Source: Paenibacillus sp. DMB5
GTDB taxonomy: Bacteria > Bacillota > Bacilli > Paenibacillales > Paenibacillaceae
Reading direction: 5' to 3'
Assembly: GCF_001517085.1 (NCBI RefSeq)
Contig: NZ_LRAC01000098.1
Span: forward strand, 78,209 to 142,208
Length of the DNA: 64,000 nucleotides
The translations under genes were made by a program, and so were the position numbers. Positions 25,426-35,083 of the stretch are shown one piece after another (position 1 is the stretch's first letter; every line of letters starts with the position of its first letter). The notes beneath the pieces were generated by a model. The model saw only the letters and a list, made by a program, of their open reading frames with translations, was not told the DNA's origin and did not search any database.

Positions 25426-27860
25426 TTAGCCGAGCTCAACAACGACCTGGTGCACAGCGCCGTCGCCAACCGGTGTAATGATGTTGCCATCAACAGCAGC
25501 GCCGTCGAGAGTCAGGCTGGCAACGCCCTTGCACACATGGTTCGGGTTCTTGATCGTGATGACATAAGTGTCGCCGCGGAAGACGCGGGTAATTTCGAAG
25601 CCGTCCCACTCGGAAGGGATACAAGGATCAACCTTCAGACCGGCAAAATCAGCCTGGATACCAAGGATCGACTGGGTAATCGCTACATAGTTCCATGCAG
25701 CTGTACCTGTCAGCCAGGAGTTCTTCGCTTCACCGTGGCGTACAGCGTCTTTACCGGCGATCATCTGGGAGTACACGTAAGGCTCCATGCGGTGTACTTC
25801 ACTGATGTCCTCCAGGTAGGCCGGAGCGATTTTTTTGTAGATTTCGAACGCTCTGTCCCCGTGTCCAAGCACAGTTTCAGCGATCATGATCCACGGGTTA
25901 TTGTGGCAGAAGATACCGGCATTTTCTTTGTAGCCCGGAGGATACGTGGAAATTTCGCCAAGGTTCAGGTAGTACTTGGAGTAAGCAGGCTGCTGCAATA
26001 CGATACCGTATTCAGTATCCAGGTGCTCCTCTACAGAAGTCAGAGCCTTAGCTGCCTGGCCGCCTTCTACACCGATACCTGCCATAACGCAGATACCCTG
26101 CGGCTCGATGAAGATTTTGCCTTCTTCATTTTCGTTGCTGCCGATCTTATCGCCGTAGTGGTCGTAAGCACGCAGGAACCAGTCTCCGTCGAAGCCGTGG
26201 GTCAGCGTGATTTCACGCATGTTGTCGATCTTCGCTACAGCGTCTGCAGCGAGCTCGTCAAGTCCGCGCAGGCGGCAGATTTCTGCATAGTCCGGTCCAA
26301 CGAAGACGAATAGTCCGGCGATGAACACGGATTCTGCTGTGCCGCCAGCGATATTCTCGGTTGTCTGGAACGATTCGCCCGGAACAGTGGAGAAGCAGTT
26401 AAGGTTGAGGCAGTCATTCCAGTCCGCGCGGCCGATCAGCGGCAGGCCATGAGGTCCGAGGTTGTTGGTAACATGCTCAAAGGACAGCTTCAGGTGCTCA
26501 AAGAGGGTAGCAGTATGGTCCGGATTGCTGTCAAAAGGAACCTGCTCATCAAGAATCGAATAGTCACCGGTTTCCTTAATGTAAGCAGCTGTTCCCGAGA
26601 TCAGCCAGAGCGGATCATCGTTGAAGCCGGAGCCGACTTCGTTGTTGCCTTTTTTGGTAAGCGGCTGATACTGATGATACGCGCTGCCGTCAGGGAATTG
26701 GGTAGCAGCGATGTCGAGAATACGTTCTCTGGCACGCTCAGGAATCTGGTGAACGAAGCCGAGCAAGTCCTGGTTGGAATCGCGGAATCCCATACCACGG
26801 CCGATACCGGATTCGAAGTAGGAAGCGGAACGGGACATGTTGAACGTAACCATACACTGATAAGGATTCCAGATGTTAACCATCCGGTTCAGCTTGTCGT
26901 CACCGCTCTGGATCTGGTATTTGGACAGCAGGTTATCCCAGTGTGCAGCCAGTACAGCAAGTGCAGCGTCAACCTGCTCGTCTGTTGCGAACTGATCGAT
27001 AACAGCCTGTGCCGGTTTTTTGTTGATAACATTCAGTGCTTCCCATTTCTCATCTTCAGGGTTCTCGATATAGCCGAGTACGAAGATAAGGGACTGCTGT
27101 TCGCCCGGTTCAAGCGTAATATCCAAAGCGTGGGAGCCGATTGGCGACCAGCCGGAAGCTACGGAGTTGCTTGCCTGTCCGGAAGCGACTACCGCAGGGT
27201 TGTCCAGGCCGTTGAACATGCCAAGGAAGGATTCACGGTCAGTGTCGAAGCCGGCCAGCGGTTTATTAACAGAGTAGAACGCGTAGTGGTTTCTGCGCTC
27301 ACGGTATTCGGTTTTGTGATAGATAACGGAATCCTTGACTTCAACCTCGCCAATGCTCAGATTGCGCTGGAAGTTGGTCATATCATCATGGGCATTCCAC
27401 AGACAGAACTCGGCAAAGGAGAACAGCTTAACTGTTTTCTTCACATCGCCAGTGTTCTTAACGATGAGGCGGTGTACTTCGGCATTGTGGCCCATCGGTA
27501 CAAAAGCAAGCTGGTTAACGGAAATACCGTTACGCTCACCAGTGATGGAAGTGTAGCCAAGACCGTGGCGGCACTCGTAGAAATCAAGATCGCGCTTAAC
27601 CGGCATCCAGCCCGGAGTCCAGAAATCACCATCGTCATGCAGGTAGTAATAACGGCCGCCGTTGTCCAGCGGAATATTGTTATACCGGTAACGGGTAAGT
27701 CTTCTCATACGGGCATCGCGGTAGAAGGTGTAACCGCCTGCAGTATTGGAAATAAGACCGAAAAATTGCTCGTTACGAGGTAGTTGATCCATGGATAAGG
27801 TGTTTTAGGGGTGTTGATTACATACTCTTTGCGAGTGTCGTCAAAAGTTCCGAATTTCAT
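25426..27860 (-). CDS. GH94 cellobiose phosphorylase, one-base frameshift near the start
   Basis: About 811 residues, the usual length for cellobiose phosphorylase, which splits cellobiose with phosphate into glucose 1-phosphate and glucose in the cytoplasm. The true start is ATG 27860 ([15 protein letters not shown], then PWINYL), preceded by AGGAGA; at about 27772 the frame slips because one G is missing from GGT. The remaining frame reads on from [20 protein letters not shown]. Catalytic-domain marks are [33 protein letters not shown] and [12 protein letters not shown] (general acid Asp). A LacI operator lies 22 bases upstream. Confidence 0.93.
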
Positions 27861-27881
27861 TTAGGAGAGTCTCCTTTCGAT

Positions 27882-27899
27882 TGTGAACGCGCGTTTACG
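27882..27899. promoter_or_regulatory. LacI-family operator before the GH94 gene
   Basis: TGTGAACGCGCGTTTACG is a near-perfect palindrome of the LacI/CelR type and matches the operator before the adjacent lacI-type gene at 16 of 18 bases. Both sit about 20 bases from a start codon. Confidence 0.85.
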
Positions 27900-27965
27900 G
27901 GAGTCAGAAAAAATTCCCTCGGGGCAAAGGGAGTTTCTCTTGATAAATCAGATATGATATGTTCT

Positions 27966-29024
27966 TTAAGTTGCCTTCGGCGGCTGACAGGAATCTCTTT
28001 CGACCAGCCTGGCCGGAAAGCTGATGGTGCTGAAGGTCGGCTGCTGTGAATCACAGAGCTCAATAACCTTCTCGACGGCAGCCTTGGACATTTCATAAAT
28101 CGGCAGGCGCACAGAGGTCAGCTTGGGATGAATGCGTGCAGCGAGCTGCACGTCATCGAATCCGGCAATGGAGATGTCCTCAGGTACGGAAATACCGTGT
28201 TCAGCGAACGCTTCCATAGCGGAAATCGCCATATCGTCGTTGGAGGAGAAGAAAGCGGTCGGCAGCGGACTGCCTGAAGCAATCAGCTTCTTGACCTCCT
28301 CATAAGCCTTCTCCTTCAAAAAATCGCCCTGAAGAACAAACTGCTCATTTGGAGTTAACCCGTGGCGCTTAAGCGTATCCGCATAGGCCATGTAACGTTC
28401 CCTGCCGGAATAAGTGTTCATCCGTCCGCAAATCATGCCGATTTCCTTGTGGCCAAGTCCGATCAGATGCTCAATGGCTTCGACCGTGCCCTCATAATCC
28501 TTGGAATTAACGATAGCCAGATGATTGCGGTCCAGGTGCTCGGCCATGATCTCCGAAATATCATAGTCAATCAGCACAAGCGGGGAGTCCAGACCTACCA
28601 TTTCCCGCACGATATCGATGTCCTTCTGGGTACCGACGATAATGCCGCCGTCAATCCGTTTCTGCAGAAAAGCCTGCTTGACCTTCAGGAAATCATCGGG
28701 GGAGTAGACGGTGTGGATCAGCACATAACAGCCTCTGGCATTCGCCGTGTCGACAACGGCATCGACGAAGGGCGCAAAGTAGTTATTCTGGTAGATCCGG
28801 GTCGTGTTCTCCTTCTCGTTCATGCTGATGGCGAAAAGCCCGATCGTATCGGTCTTCTTGCCGGCCAAAGCCCTGGCAAAGCTGTTGGGCTCATACTGAT
28901 GCTGTTCAATAACCTTCAGCACCTTGGCCCGCGTCTCTTCAGGGACATTGGAATAATTGTTGATCACACGGGACACCGTGCTCCGGGATACCCCTGCGAG
29001 CCTCGCTATATCTTCGCTGCGCAT
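27966..29024 (-). CDS. LacI-family repressor of the cellobiose phosphorylase gene
   Basis: A 352-residue protein. The N-terminal helix-turn-helix and hinge (EDIARLAGVSRSTVSRVINN, then YEPNSFARALAGKKT) are followed by a sugar-binding domain (about 60-340) with FFSSNDDMAISAMEAFAEHG and SIAGFDDVQLAARIHP. GGGGGCA precedes the start. Identical-type operators before this gene and before the GH94 gene show autoregulation and control of cellobiose use. The inducer is probably cellobiose or a related oligosaccharide, by context. Confidence 0.93.
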   Translation of the reverse strand: MRSEDIARLAGVSRSTVSRVINNYSNVPEETRAKVLKVIEQHQYEPNSFARALAGKKTDTIGLFAISMNEKENTTRIYQNNYFAPFVDAVVDTANARGCYVLIHTVYSPDDFLKVKQAFLQKRIDGGIIVGTQKDIDIVREMVGLDSPLVLIDYDISEIMAEHLDRNHLAIVNSKDYEGTVEAIEHLIGLGHKEIGMICGRMNTYSGRERYMAYADTLKRHGLTPNEQFVLQGDFLKEKAYEEVKKLIASGSPLPTAFFSSNDDMAISAMEAFAEHGISVPEDISIAGFDDVQLAARIHPKLTSVRLPIYEMSKAAVEKVIELCDSQQPTFSTISFPARLVERDSCQPPKAT

Positions 29025-29041
29025 ATTGCCCCCTTTTTGCT

Positions 29042-29059
29042 TGTAAACGCGCGTTTATG
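29042..29059. promoter_or_regulatory. LacI-family operator before the regulator gene
   Basis: TGTAAACGCGCGTTTATG lies 18 bases before the lacI-type start, centred on CGCG like the site at 27882. It supports autorepression. Confidence 0.85.
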
Positions 29060-29211
29060 AGTTCATTGTAAAATATAATGTCCCGGAAATCAATCCTCTA
29101 TTTGCAATTCTCTTTTTGAAAAAGAAGTGAACAGACGCTACTATTATAGAAGAGTTTTAATAAATAAAATATTTGGAAACAAAACTATAAACAAACGGGT
29201 CAGGTGATGAA

Positions 29212-30356
29212 GTGACGGTGCTGGTAATCAGACAATTAGAAAGTTATTCCGAGCATTCCGTTGTATTTCCCGCATTTACAATGGAATTAAACCGCCATGA
29301 GGCGGTCGCGCTTCATACAGGCATGAACGCAAGGATTGTGCTCCTGGGTATGTTTACAGGCAAACTTCCTGTTACCGGAGGAGAGATCAGCATTAATGGT
29401 CATACCTATACAGGACGTATCAGAGAGGCGGCCCCGGACACCGGTTTTCTGCTGCTGGAGGAAGGTCAGTATACGAGATTGACGGTAAAAGAGAACCTGC
29501 GCTTTTATAGCAAGCTGTATGGCTCCGGCGGCCGGTGGATGAGGTAATCCGGATGGTCAGGCTCGATGCCAAGGCTGGTGTTCGGCTAGCTGCTCTGAGC
29601 CATTCCGAGCGAAAACGGGTGCAATATGCCCGGCTGATTATCCAGGACCCGCAGCTGCTGATCTGTGAGGAGCCGGACCAGAATGTCGATAATGAAACGA
29701 AGCTTGTATTCCGGCGGCTTGTGCAGCAGCTGTGTGAAAGCGGCAAAGCGGTGCTTATTATAACAGGTAACATGGAAACGGCGCTTAGTGTGACGAACCG
29801 GGTGTACCGGCTGGATGAAAAGGGACTGCAGGCTTTTGATATACAAGCTGAGGAGGAATCGTCAACCAAGTCAGCGGTAAGTAAGCCGGATACGGATACA
29901 TACAGACAATCTGCGGATGAAGCAGAACCATTGCCGGAGGAAGGCAGTCAGCCGGATTCTGGAATGTTAACAGAGGACGAATTGCCGGATGAAGCCGGGC
30001 AGACGCTCCAGCTGTTCCGTTTTGAAAAAATCCCTACCCGCATGAACGACAAGATCATTCTGTTTAACCCGCCGGAAATAGACTATGTGGAAAGCAGCGA
30101 CGGACAGACCCGGCTCTCGATCGGCGGTGAGCTCTATCCGACAGCCTTTAAAATTAATGAACTGGAGGAGCGTCTGCATTCCTACGGATTTTTCCGCTGC
30201 CACCGTTCCTATCTTGTTAATCTCCAGAAGGTCCGTGAAGTCATCACATTCACCCGCAACAGCTATAGCCTTGTACTTGATGATGCAGCGAAGACCTCGG
30301 TACCCTTGTCCAAGACCAAAATGGCTGAATTAAAGGAAATGATGGGGTTGAAATAG
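29212..30356 (+). CDS. LytTR-family regulator with a degenerate ABC-ATPase domain, one-base frameshift
   Basis: About 381 residues. The first half follows ABC ATPases but the Walker A site is lost (LHTGMNARIVLLGMF, no GK[ST]) and the signature and Walker B regions are altered (LSHSERKRVQYARLII, LLICEEPD). An acidic linker (about 215-265) leads to a C-terminal LytTR DNA-binding domain (IDYVESSDGQTRLSI, then FFRCHRSYLVNLQKV). The frame slips near 29533: GSGG should continue as PVDEVIRMV, which needs one more C. GTG 29212 follows AGGTGAT. It probably controls the ABC transporter genes that follow. Confidence 0.85.
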
Positions 30357-30358
30357 TT

Positions 30359-30420
30359 CCATTCAGGTATACATATGCTCCATTCACGCTCGTTTGTGCT
30401 CCTTTCACGGTGATTATAAT
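30359..30420 (+). promoter_or_regulatory. LytTR-type direct repeats and promoter of the ABC transporter genes
   Basis: CCATTCA (30359-30365), CCATTCA (30380-30386) and CCTTTCA (30401-30407) are spaced by exactly 21 bp, two helical turns, the spacing expected for LytTR dimers. TATAAT at 30415-30420 follows directly. The regulator is encoded just upstream, ending at 30356. Confidence 0.7.
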
Positions 30421-30486
30421 GCGCTGCTGCAGCGTTTACCGTACGATTTGGACATAGACAACAGAAGGGCGGAGGATGAGCAGTCG

Positions 30487-31335
30487 ATGGAGAACATTAT
30501 TGAAGTCACTTCATTACAGAAAGCATTTGGAGCTTCCCAGGCGCTGAAGGATGTCACGTTCAATGTAAAAAGAGGAGAGATATTCGGCTTCCTTGGCCCC
30601 AGCGGCTCCGGCAAAACAACTACTATTAAAATCTTGACTGCCCAGCTCAAGCCGACGGGCGGAAGCGCATATGCTTTTGGAGTCAGCACTGAACAGTTAA
30701 ACTCCGAGAAGTACCGGCAAAAGGTCGGAATCATCACAGACAACACTGCCTTGTACGGAAGGCTGAATGTCTACGATAATTTGAAGCTGTACTGCGATCT
30801 TTACGGCGTGTCTTATCAAAGGATTGCTGAGGTGCTGCAGATGGTCAATCTGGCGGGTGAAGAGAAGAAGGCAGTTTCCAAGCTGTCCAAAGGGATGCTG
30901 CAGCGGATCACGCTGGCCAGGGCATTCCTGCATGAGCCGGAGCTGCTGTTCCTGGACGAGCCGACTTCGGCGCTTGATCCGGTTAATACGAAGCATATTC
31001 ACGAAGGACTTCTTCACTTAAAAGAAAAAGGTACGACGATTTTCCTGACTACGCATGACATGAACGAGGCCGAGGCGTTATGCGACCGGGTTGCGTTCCT
31101 GAACAACGGGGAAATCAGGCTGCTGGACAGTCCCAAAAAGCTGCGCCAGCAGCGGGGGGAGCCCACTCTGACGGTCGAGTTAGCCGACGGCAGTATGGTC
31201 ATTGTGCCGAAGGGGCCTGAAGGAGCTGACCAGATGTTCCGCTATATGAGCACGGGCCAGCTCGTATCCGTGCAATCGAATCATCCGACATTAGGCGATA
31301 TATTTGTAGAAGTGACAGGGAGGAAGCTGGCATGA
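30487..31335 (+). CDS. ABC transporter ATP-binding protein
   Basis: A 282-residue ATPase starting at ATG 30487 (MENIIEVTSL); GGAGG lies 12 bases upstream. Walker A GPSGSGKTT, signature LSKGMLQRI, Walker B LLFLDEPTSALD and the switch His in TTHDMNEAEAL are intact, unlike in the upstream LytTR protein. The C-terminal part is as in ABC-2 drug/sodium exporters (NatA-like). It overlaps the permease gene by four bases. Confidence 0.93.
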   Translation: MENIIEVTSLQKAFGASQALKDVTFNVKRGEIFGFLGPSGSGKTTTIKILTAQLKPTGGSAYAFGVSTEQLNSEKYRQKVGIITDNTALYGRLNVYDNLKLYCDLYGVSYQRIAEVLQMVNLAGEEKKAVSKLSKGMLQRITLARAFLHEPELLFLDEPTSALDPVNTKHIHEGLLHLKEKGTTIFLTTHDMNEAEALCDRVAFLNNGEIRLLDSPKKLRQQRGEPTLTVELADGSMVIVPKGPEGADQMFRYMSTGQLVSVQSNHPTLGDIFVEVTGRKLA

Positions 31336-32042
31336 CCTTTTCAACGAGAAGAATATTTGCTATTTTGCAAAAGGATTATAAAGACCTGTCGCGCAATCTG
31401 TATGTAACAACTACCTTGTTCATGCCGCTCCTGATGGCTGCTTTGTTCGGGCGTATGGGGATGGGCACAATTAGTTCCTATTATATAGTTATTAATATGG
31501 GTTTTATCCTTGTCGCTACTTATGTCCAATCCGCACTGATTGCCGAGGAGAAGGAGAAGAATACGCTGCGCGGACTGATGCTGTCTCCTGCCAGCACGAT
31601 GGAAATCTTTTGCGGAAAAAGCCTGCTGAGCTTCATCGCGACAGCGGTAGTCGTCACCGGATCAATTCTGCTTAGTAACTATAATCCCCGGAATATGGCT
31701 GTGATTGCTATTGCGCTTTTGTTATCCGCCGTGTTCTATGTTGGATTAGGCACGCTGATCGGATTGTTTACCAAATCGGTCATGGAAGCATCGGTAGTTA
31801 TCGTTCCGGTCATGCTTATCTTCACCTCCGGCTCCCTGCTTATCCCGCTCATTGAGAAATATCCGGTGCTGGCTGTTGTAGAATATATGCCGAATCTCCA
31901 ATTGCTGGAGCTGGCGAACCGTGTAGAGACAGGGGCCGGACTGGGCGATACGCTGCTGCATCTGCTGATCATCCTGGCATGGGTGCTCGTGATTCATGCG
32001 GTTGCCGCCTATGTTTATAAGAAGCGGATGGTTGATGAATAG
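31332..32042 (+). CDS. ABC-2 type transporter permease
   Basis: A 236-residue membrane protein with six hydrophobic segments and the ABC-2 pattern ALIAEEKEKNTLRGLMLSPAS before the second half. It starts inside the end of the ATPase gene (ATGA overlap). Together they form an exporter, probably under the LytTR protein. The substrate is not visible; related LytTR-ABC sets respond to antibiotics, ions or peptides. Confidence 0.9.
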   Translation: MTFSTRRIFAILQKDYKDLSRNLYVTTTLFMPLLMAALFGRMGMGTISSYYIVINMGFILVATYVQSALIAEEKEKNTLRGLMLSPASTMEIFCGKSLLSFIATAVVVTGSILLSNYNPRNMAVIAIALLLSAVFYVGLGTLIGLFTKSVMEASVVIVPVMLIFTSGSLLIPLIEKYPVLAVVEYMPNLQLLELANRVETGAGLGDTLLHLLIILAWVLVIHAVAAYVYKKRMVDE

Positions 32043-32207
32043 AGCTTATAAGGTTAAGAGAGGGGCAGTCTGTGACCTGCATTATTGGTTACGGCTGTCT
32101 CTGTCTGCTGCTGAGTAGTGCTTAAATAAATGAGTTTGTATAAAAAATCCGCCGAGAAAGTGCATTGAAACTTCGCTCAGGCATGCTAGTATTGAGAATA
32201 TGATTAT

Positions 32208-32222
32208 TGAGAATGATAATCA
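32208..32222. promoter_or_regulatory. Fur box
   Basis: TGAGAATGATAATCA matches the 7-1-7 Fur consensus TGATAATNATTATCA at 13 of 15 positions, 31 bases before the binding-protein gene. Iron-dependent repression is expected. Confidence 0.85.
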
Positions 32223-32252
32223 ATCACAATAATGTCGGGAGTGGAAAGTTCA

Positions 32253-33284
32253 ATGGTACAACGGGGTCGGAAATATATCTGGGCGGTAATGCTCATAATG
32301 GTGATGGCGGTTATGGCAGCCTGCGGAACAAATGACAACGCAGCCAGCGGTAATGCCGCGCAGACAGAGAATGCGGCAGAGGCGGCAGCAAGCAGCACAC
32401 CTGATGGAAATACACCGGCAGCAACTGACAGCACCGGCGGTGATGAAGGCGGAACGCGTACTGTTACCGGAGAATTCGGCGATGTAGAAATTCCGGCGCA
32501 TCCGCAGCGGATTGCGGGTATTTATGTGGAGGATTATCTGAAGGCGCTTGGCATTACTCCGGTGGTGCAATGGTATCATCCAAGCTGGGGCAAGCAGGAT
32601 TATCTAGGGCTGGACGTTCCTGAATTTGATATAACCGGCAGCATGGAGGCCTTGCTGGACCAGAATCCGGATCTGATCATTCTGGATGGCGGTGCGGATC
32701 AGGCCGCCTATGAGAACTATTCCAAGGTGGCACCGACTTACCGGCTGCCGGAGACGGTTCTTCAGGATTCCAGGCTGATGCTTGGTGCAATTGCGGATGC
32801 TCTGGGCATTCCCGAAAAAGCGGAGAGTGTGCTGGCTGAATATGACGCTAAAGTGTCCGACGGCAAAGCCAAGCTGCAGCAGGCAATCGGCCAGGAAAAG
32901 GTCGCCGTAATCCGGCTCAATGTAGCTGATAAGTCATTTGCCTTATTCGGAGTCAAAAACCGTTACACTGGTGTAATCTATGACCAGTTCGGGCTTACGC
33001 CTGTCGATATGGCTGCCGAGATGACAGACTACCAGTCGATTATCTCTGAAGAGGTGATTCCGGAGCTGGACGCTGATCATATTATTGTGTTCCTGGATAA
33101 CGGGGACTGGGATACGCCTGAGAATCAGGATGCCCTGAGTATTCTGGACGGACCGCTCTGGAAGAACATCCCGGCTGTGAAAAACGGAAATATCTATAGA
33201 ATGGAACGCTCGCACTGGCAGTCCGGAGCCATTACAGCAAATTCCATGAAGCTTGATGATTTGCTTAAGGCAATAGTTAAATAA
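32253..33284 (+). CDS. Iron-siderophore ABC transporter substrate-binding lipoprotein
   Basis: A 343-residue protein; ATG 32253 follows GGGAGTGGAAAG. A lipoprotein signal ends in VMAACG. After a low-complexity linker (about 30-70) comes a class III binding-protein fold (FecB/BtuF type): HPQRIAGIYVEDYLKALGITPV in lobe 1, a long linker helix, and lobe 2 with NVADKSFALFGVKNRYTG. No permease or ATPase gene is adjacent, so it must use components encoded elsewhere. A Fur box lies upstream and a Btr-like regulator downstream. Confidence 0.92.
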   Translation: MVQRGRKYIWAVMLIMVMAVMAACGTNDNAASGNAAQTENAAEAAASSTPDGNTPAATDSTGGDEGGTRTVTGEFGDVEIPAHPQRIAGIYVEDYLKALGITPVVQWYHPSWGKQDYLGLDVPEFDITGSMEALLDQNPDLIILDGGADQAAYENYSKVAPTYRLPETVLQDSRLMLGAIADALGIPEKAESVLAEYDAKVSDGKAKLQQAIGQEKVAVIRLNVADKSFALFGVKNRYTGVIYDQFGLTPVDMAAEMTDYQSIISEEVIPELDADHIIVFLDNGDWDTPENQDALSILDGPLWKNIPAVKNGNIYRMERSHWQSGAITANSMKLDDLLKAIVK

Positions 33285-33313
33285 GGCCGGTCCCGGCCTG
33301 CAAATAATATTGA

Positions 33314-33353
33314 AGAAGGTCTATCAGGCATGGTTGATAGGCCTTCTTTTTTG
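33314..33353 (+). terminator. Terminator of the binding-protein gene
   Basis: AGAAGGTCTATCA (33314-33326) pairs with TGATAGGCCTTCT (33335-33347), followed by a T run. Confidence 0.85.
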
Positions 33354-33369
33354 TTTTACACTGTATTAA

Positions 33370-33384
33370 TGAAAATGATTCTCA
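33370..33384. promoter_or_regulatory. Fur box before the Btr-like gene
   Basis: TGAAAATGATTCTCA matches the 7-1-7 Fur consensus at 13 of 15 positions, 15 bases before the ATG at 33400. Confidence 0.75.
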
Positions 33385-33399
33385 GTTGGGGGCGGAGCA

Positions 33400-35004
33400 A
33401 TGGAGGAAAGGGCATTGGATAATACTTACCCTTACAAGCAGTTATACAATCTTAATAGTATAGAGACGGCAACGCGTTCTTTGTCAGACAATAATCAAGC
33501 AGCCTTCTTTCCGGTTCCGGCTCTGATTATAGTCACTGACGGGCAAGGCTGGATTGAAATGGACGGGCAGCGCTATCTGCTGGACAAGGGGGCCGGATTC
33601 CTGTTTGAACGCGGAGCAGTAGACCAGATCTGCGCAGGAGAGCAGGGCTTGAGTTTTTACCGGCTTGATTTCGAAGTTTTTGCGGCCGGTGAAAACAGGA
33701 TGCTTGCTATGCAAAGCTTGTCTGAGGACGGGCTGCTGCATCCGGGTCCGTTACAGTGCCGTCCCTTCCCGCAAATCATTCTGCTGCTGGAATCGATTCT
33801 GCAGAGCCAGCGGAGCGCGGAGGGAATTGAACGGTTTGCCGCCCACAGCCGGTTCCAGGAATTACTGCTGCTGCTCATGCGTGCCAATCCCTGTGCCGCC
33901 GTGCCCGAAGATGAGCAGGCTGCGGTTCAGCGTTCTATTCAATATATGCAGGAGCATTTCAATGAAACGGTAACGGTCGACGGTCTGGCGGAGATTGCCG
34001 GCCTGGGGCGCAGCCGCTTTACCAGACTGTTCAAAGAACAGACCGGCCGGATTCCGCTGGAATACCTTAACGGACTGAGAATAGAACGGGCACAGCAGCA
34101 GCTGCTAATGAGTAAAGACCGTCTGCATGAGATTGCTTTGGCGGTGGGCTATAGTAATGAGTACTATTTCAGCCGGCGTTTTAAAGGAAGTGTCGGAGTT
34201 ACACCAGGCAAGTACAGAAGCCTCTATCAGGAGGGAACACGGATTTTCGCCCCGTTTCTGGAGGATTATCTGCTGGCACTGGGTATCACACCTGTTGCCC
34301 AGTATTGCCACGCGGATTGGGGCAAGCAGGATTATCTTGGGCTTGATCACATTCCGGCGTTTGATATTTCCACCGGCGACTGGCAGGATCTGTTCCGTTA
34401 CACGCCGGAGCTGATTATGCTCGACGACGGTTTCCAGCGCTGGCATCTTGAGGAATGCCGTCAGGTGGCACCGCTGTTCAAGCTTCCGTTTCACCAGGAG
34501 AACTGGCGTGCCACACTGCGTTCGGCTGCAGTGATTTTCGGATTGACGGGACGCGTACAGGAGGTAATCAGCAATTATGAGCAGAAAGCCCTTGCGGCCA
34601 GGCAGCTGCTAAGCCGTTCCGCAGGCAACCAGACTGTAGCGGTGCTCCGGATTTATTCCGAGGGGATTATGCTGTACGGATGTGACGGACTGGGTTACAC
34701 GGGAGAGGTGCTGCACCGCGATCTTGGACTGCAGCCGCATCCGCTGGTCCGTCAGCTGTGCCGGGGAAGGAAGCAGGTAAATCTCAGCCTTGAAGCATTG
34801 GCGCAGCTGACGGCAGATCATCTGTTTATTACCTTTGACCGGCAGATGGGGGAAGGCCGTGAGCTGCTTGAAACCCCGTTCTGGCGGAAGCTTCCTGCTG
34901 TACGCAGCGGCTGTGTCTATGAGATAGATTTTATGGCCTGGATGAATTACGGTGTGATGTCCCATCAGTGTAAAATTGCTGATGTGCTGCAGGTGCTGGC
35001 ATAA
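33400..35004 (+). CDS. Btr-like AraC regulator fused to a siderophore-binding domain
   Basis: A 534-residue fusion. Residues 1-160 are a cupin-like part, about 165-275 the AraC helix-turn-helix pair (VDGLAEIAGLGRSRFTRLFK, then LHEIALAVGYSNEYYFSRRFK), and 285-534 a class III binding-protein domain. B. subtilis Btr has this layout and binds bacillibactin to activate its uptake genes. The sensor domain resembles the lipoprotein encoded just upstream (shared WGKQDYLGLD), so both probably bind the same siderophore, one inside and one outside. Confidence 0.9.
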   Translation: MEERALDNTYPYKQLYNLNSIETATRSLSDNNQAAFFPVPALIIVTDGQGWIEMDGQRYLLDKGAGFLFERGAVDQICAGEQGLSFYRLDFEVFAAGENRMLAMQSLSEDGLLHPGPLQCRPFPQIILLLESILQSQRSAEGIERFAAHSRFQELLLLLMRANPCAAVPEDEQAAVQRSIQYMQEHFNETVTVDGLAEIAGLGRSRFTRLFKEQTGRIPLEYLNGLRIERAQQQLLMSKDRLHEIALAVGYSNEYYFSRRFKGSVGVTPGKYRSLYQEGTRIFAPFLEDYLLALGITPVAQYCHADWGKQDYLGLDHIPAFDISTGDWQDLFRYTPELIMLDDGFQRWHLEECRQVAPLFKLPFHQENWRATLRSAAVIFGLTGRVQEVISNYEQKALAARQLLSRSAGNQTVAVLRIYSEGIMLYGCDGLGYTGEVLHRDLGLQPHPLVRQLCRGRKQVNLSLEALAQLTADHLFITFDRQMGEGRELLETPFWRKLPAVRSGCVYEIDFMAWMNYGVMSHQCKIADVLQVLA

Positions 35005-35083
35005 GGCTGGTTCATCACAATTTTTCGATTGCGGATAATCCGGTATAATAAGGATTATTATGTGGCGGAAAGGGAGGTTCCCA

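Noticed and set aside
26449..27783. 444-residue open frame on the plus strand
   Set aside because: It is antisense to the GH94 gene, has no ribosome site and no recognisable domain; it reflects the codon use of the real gene.
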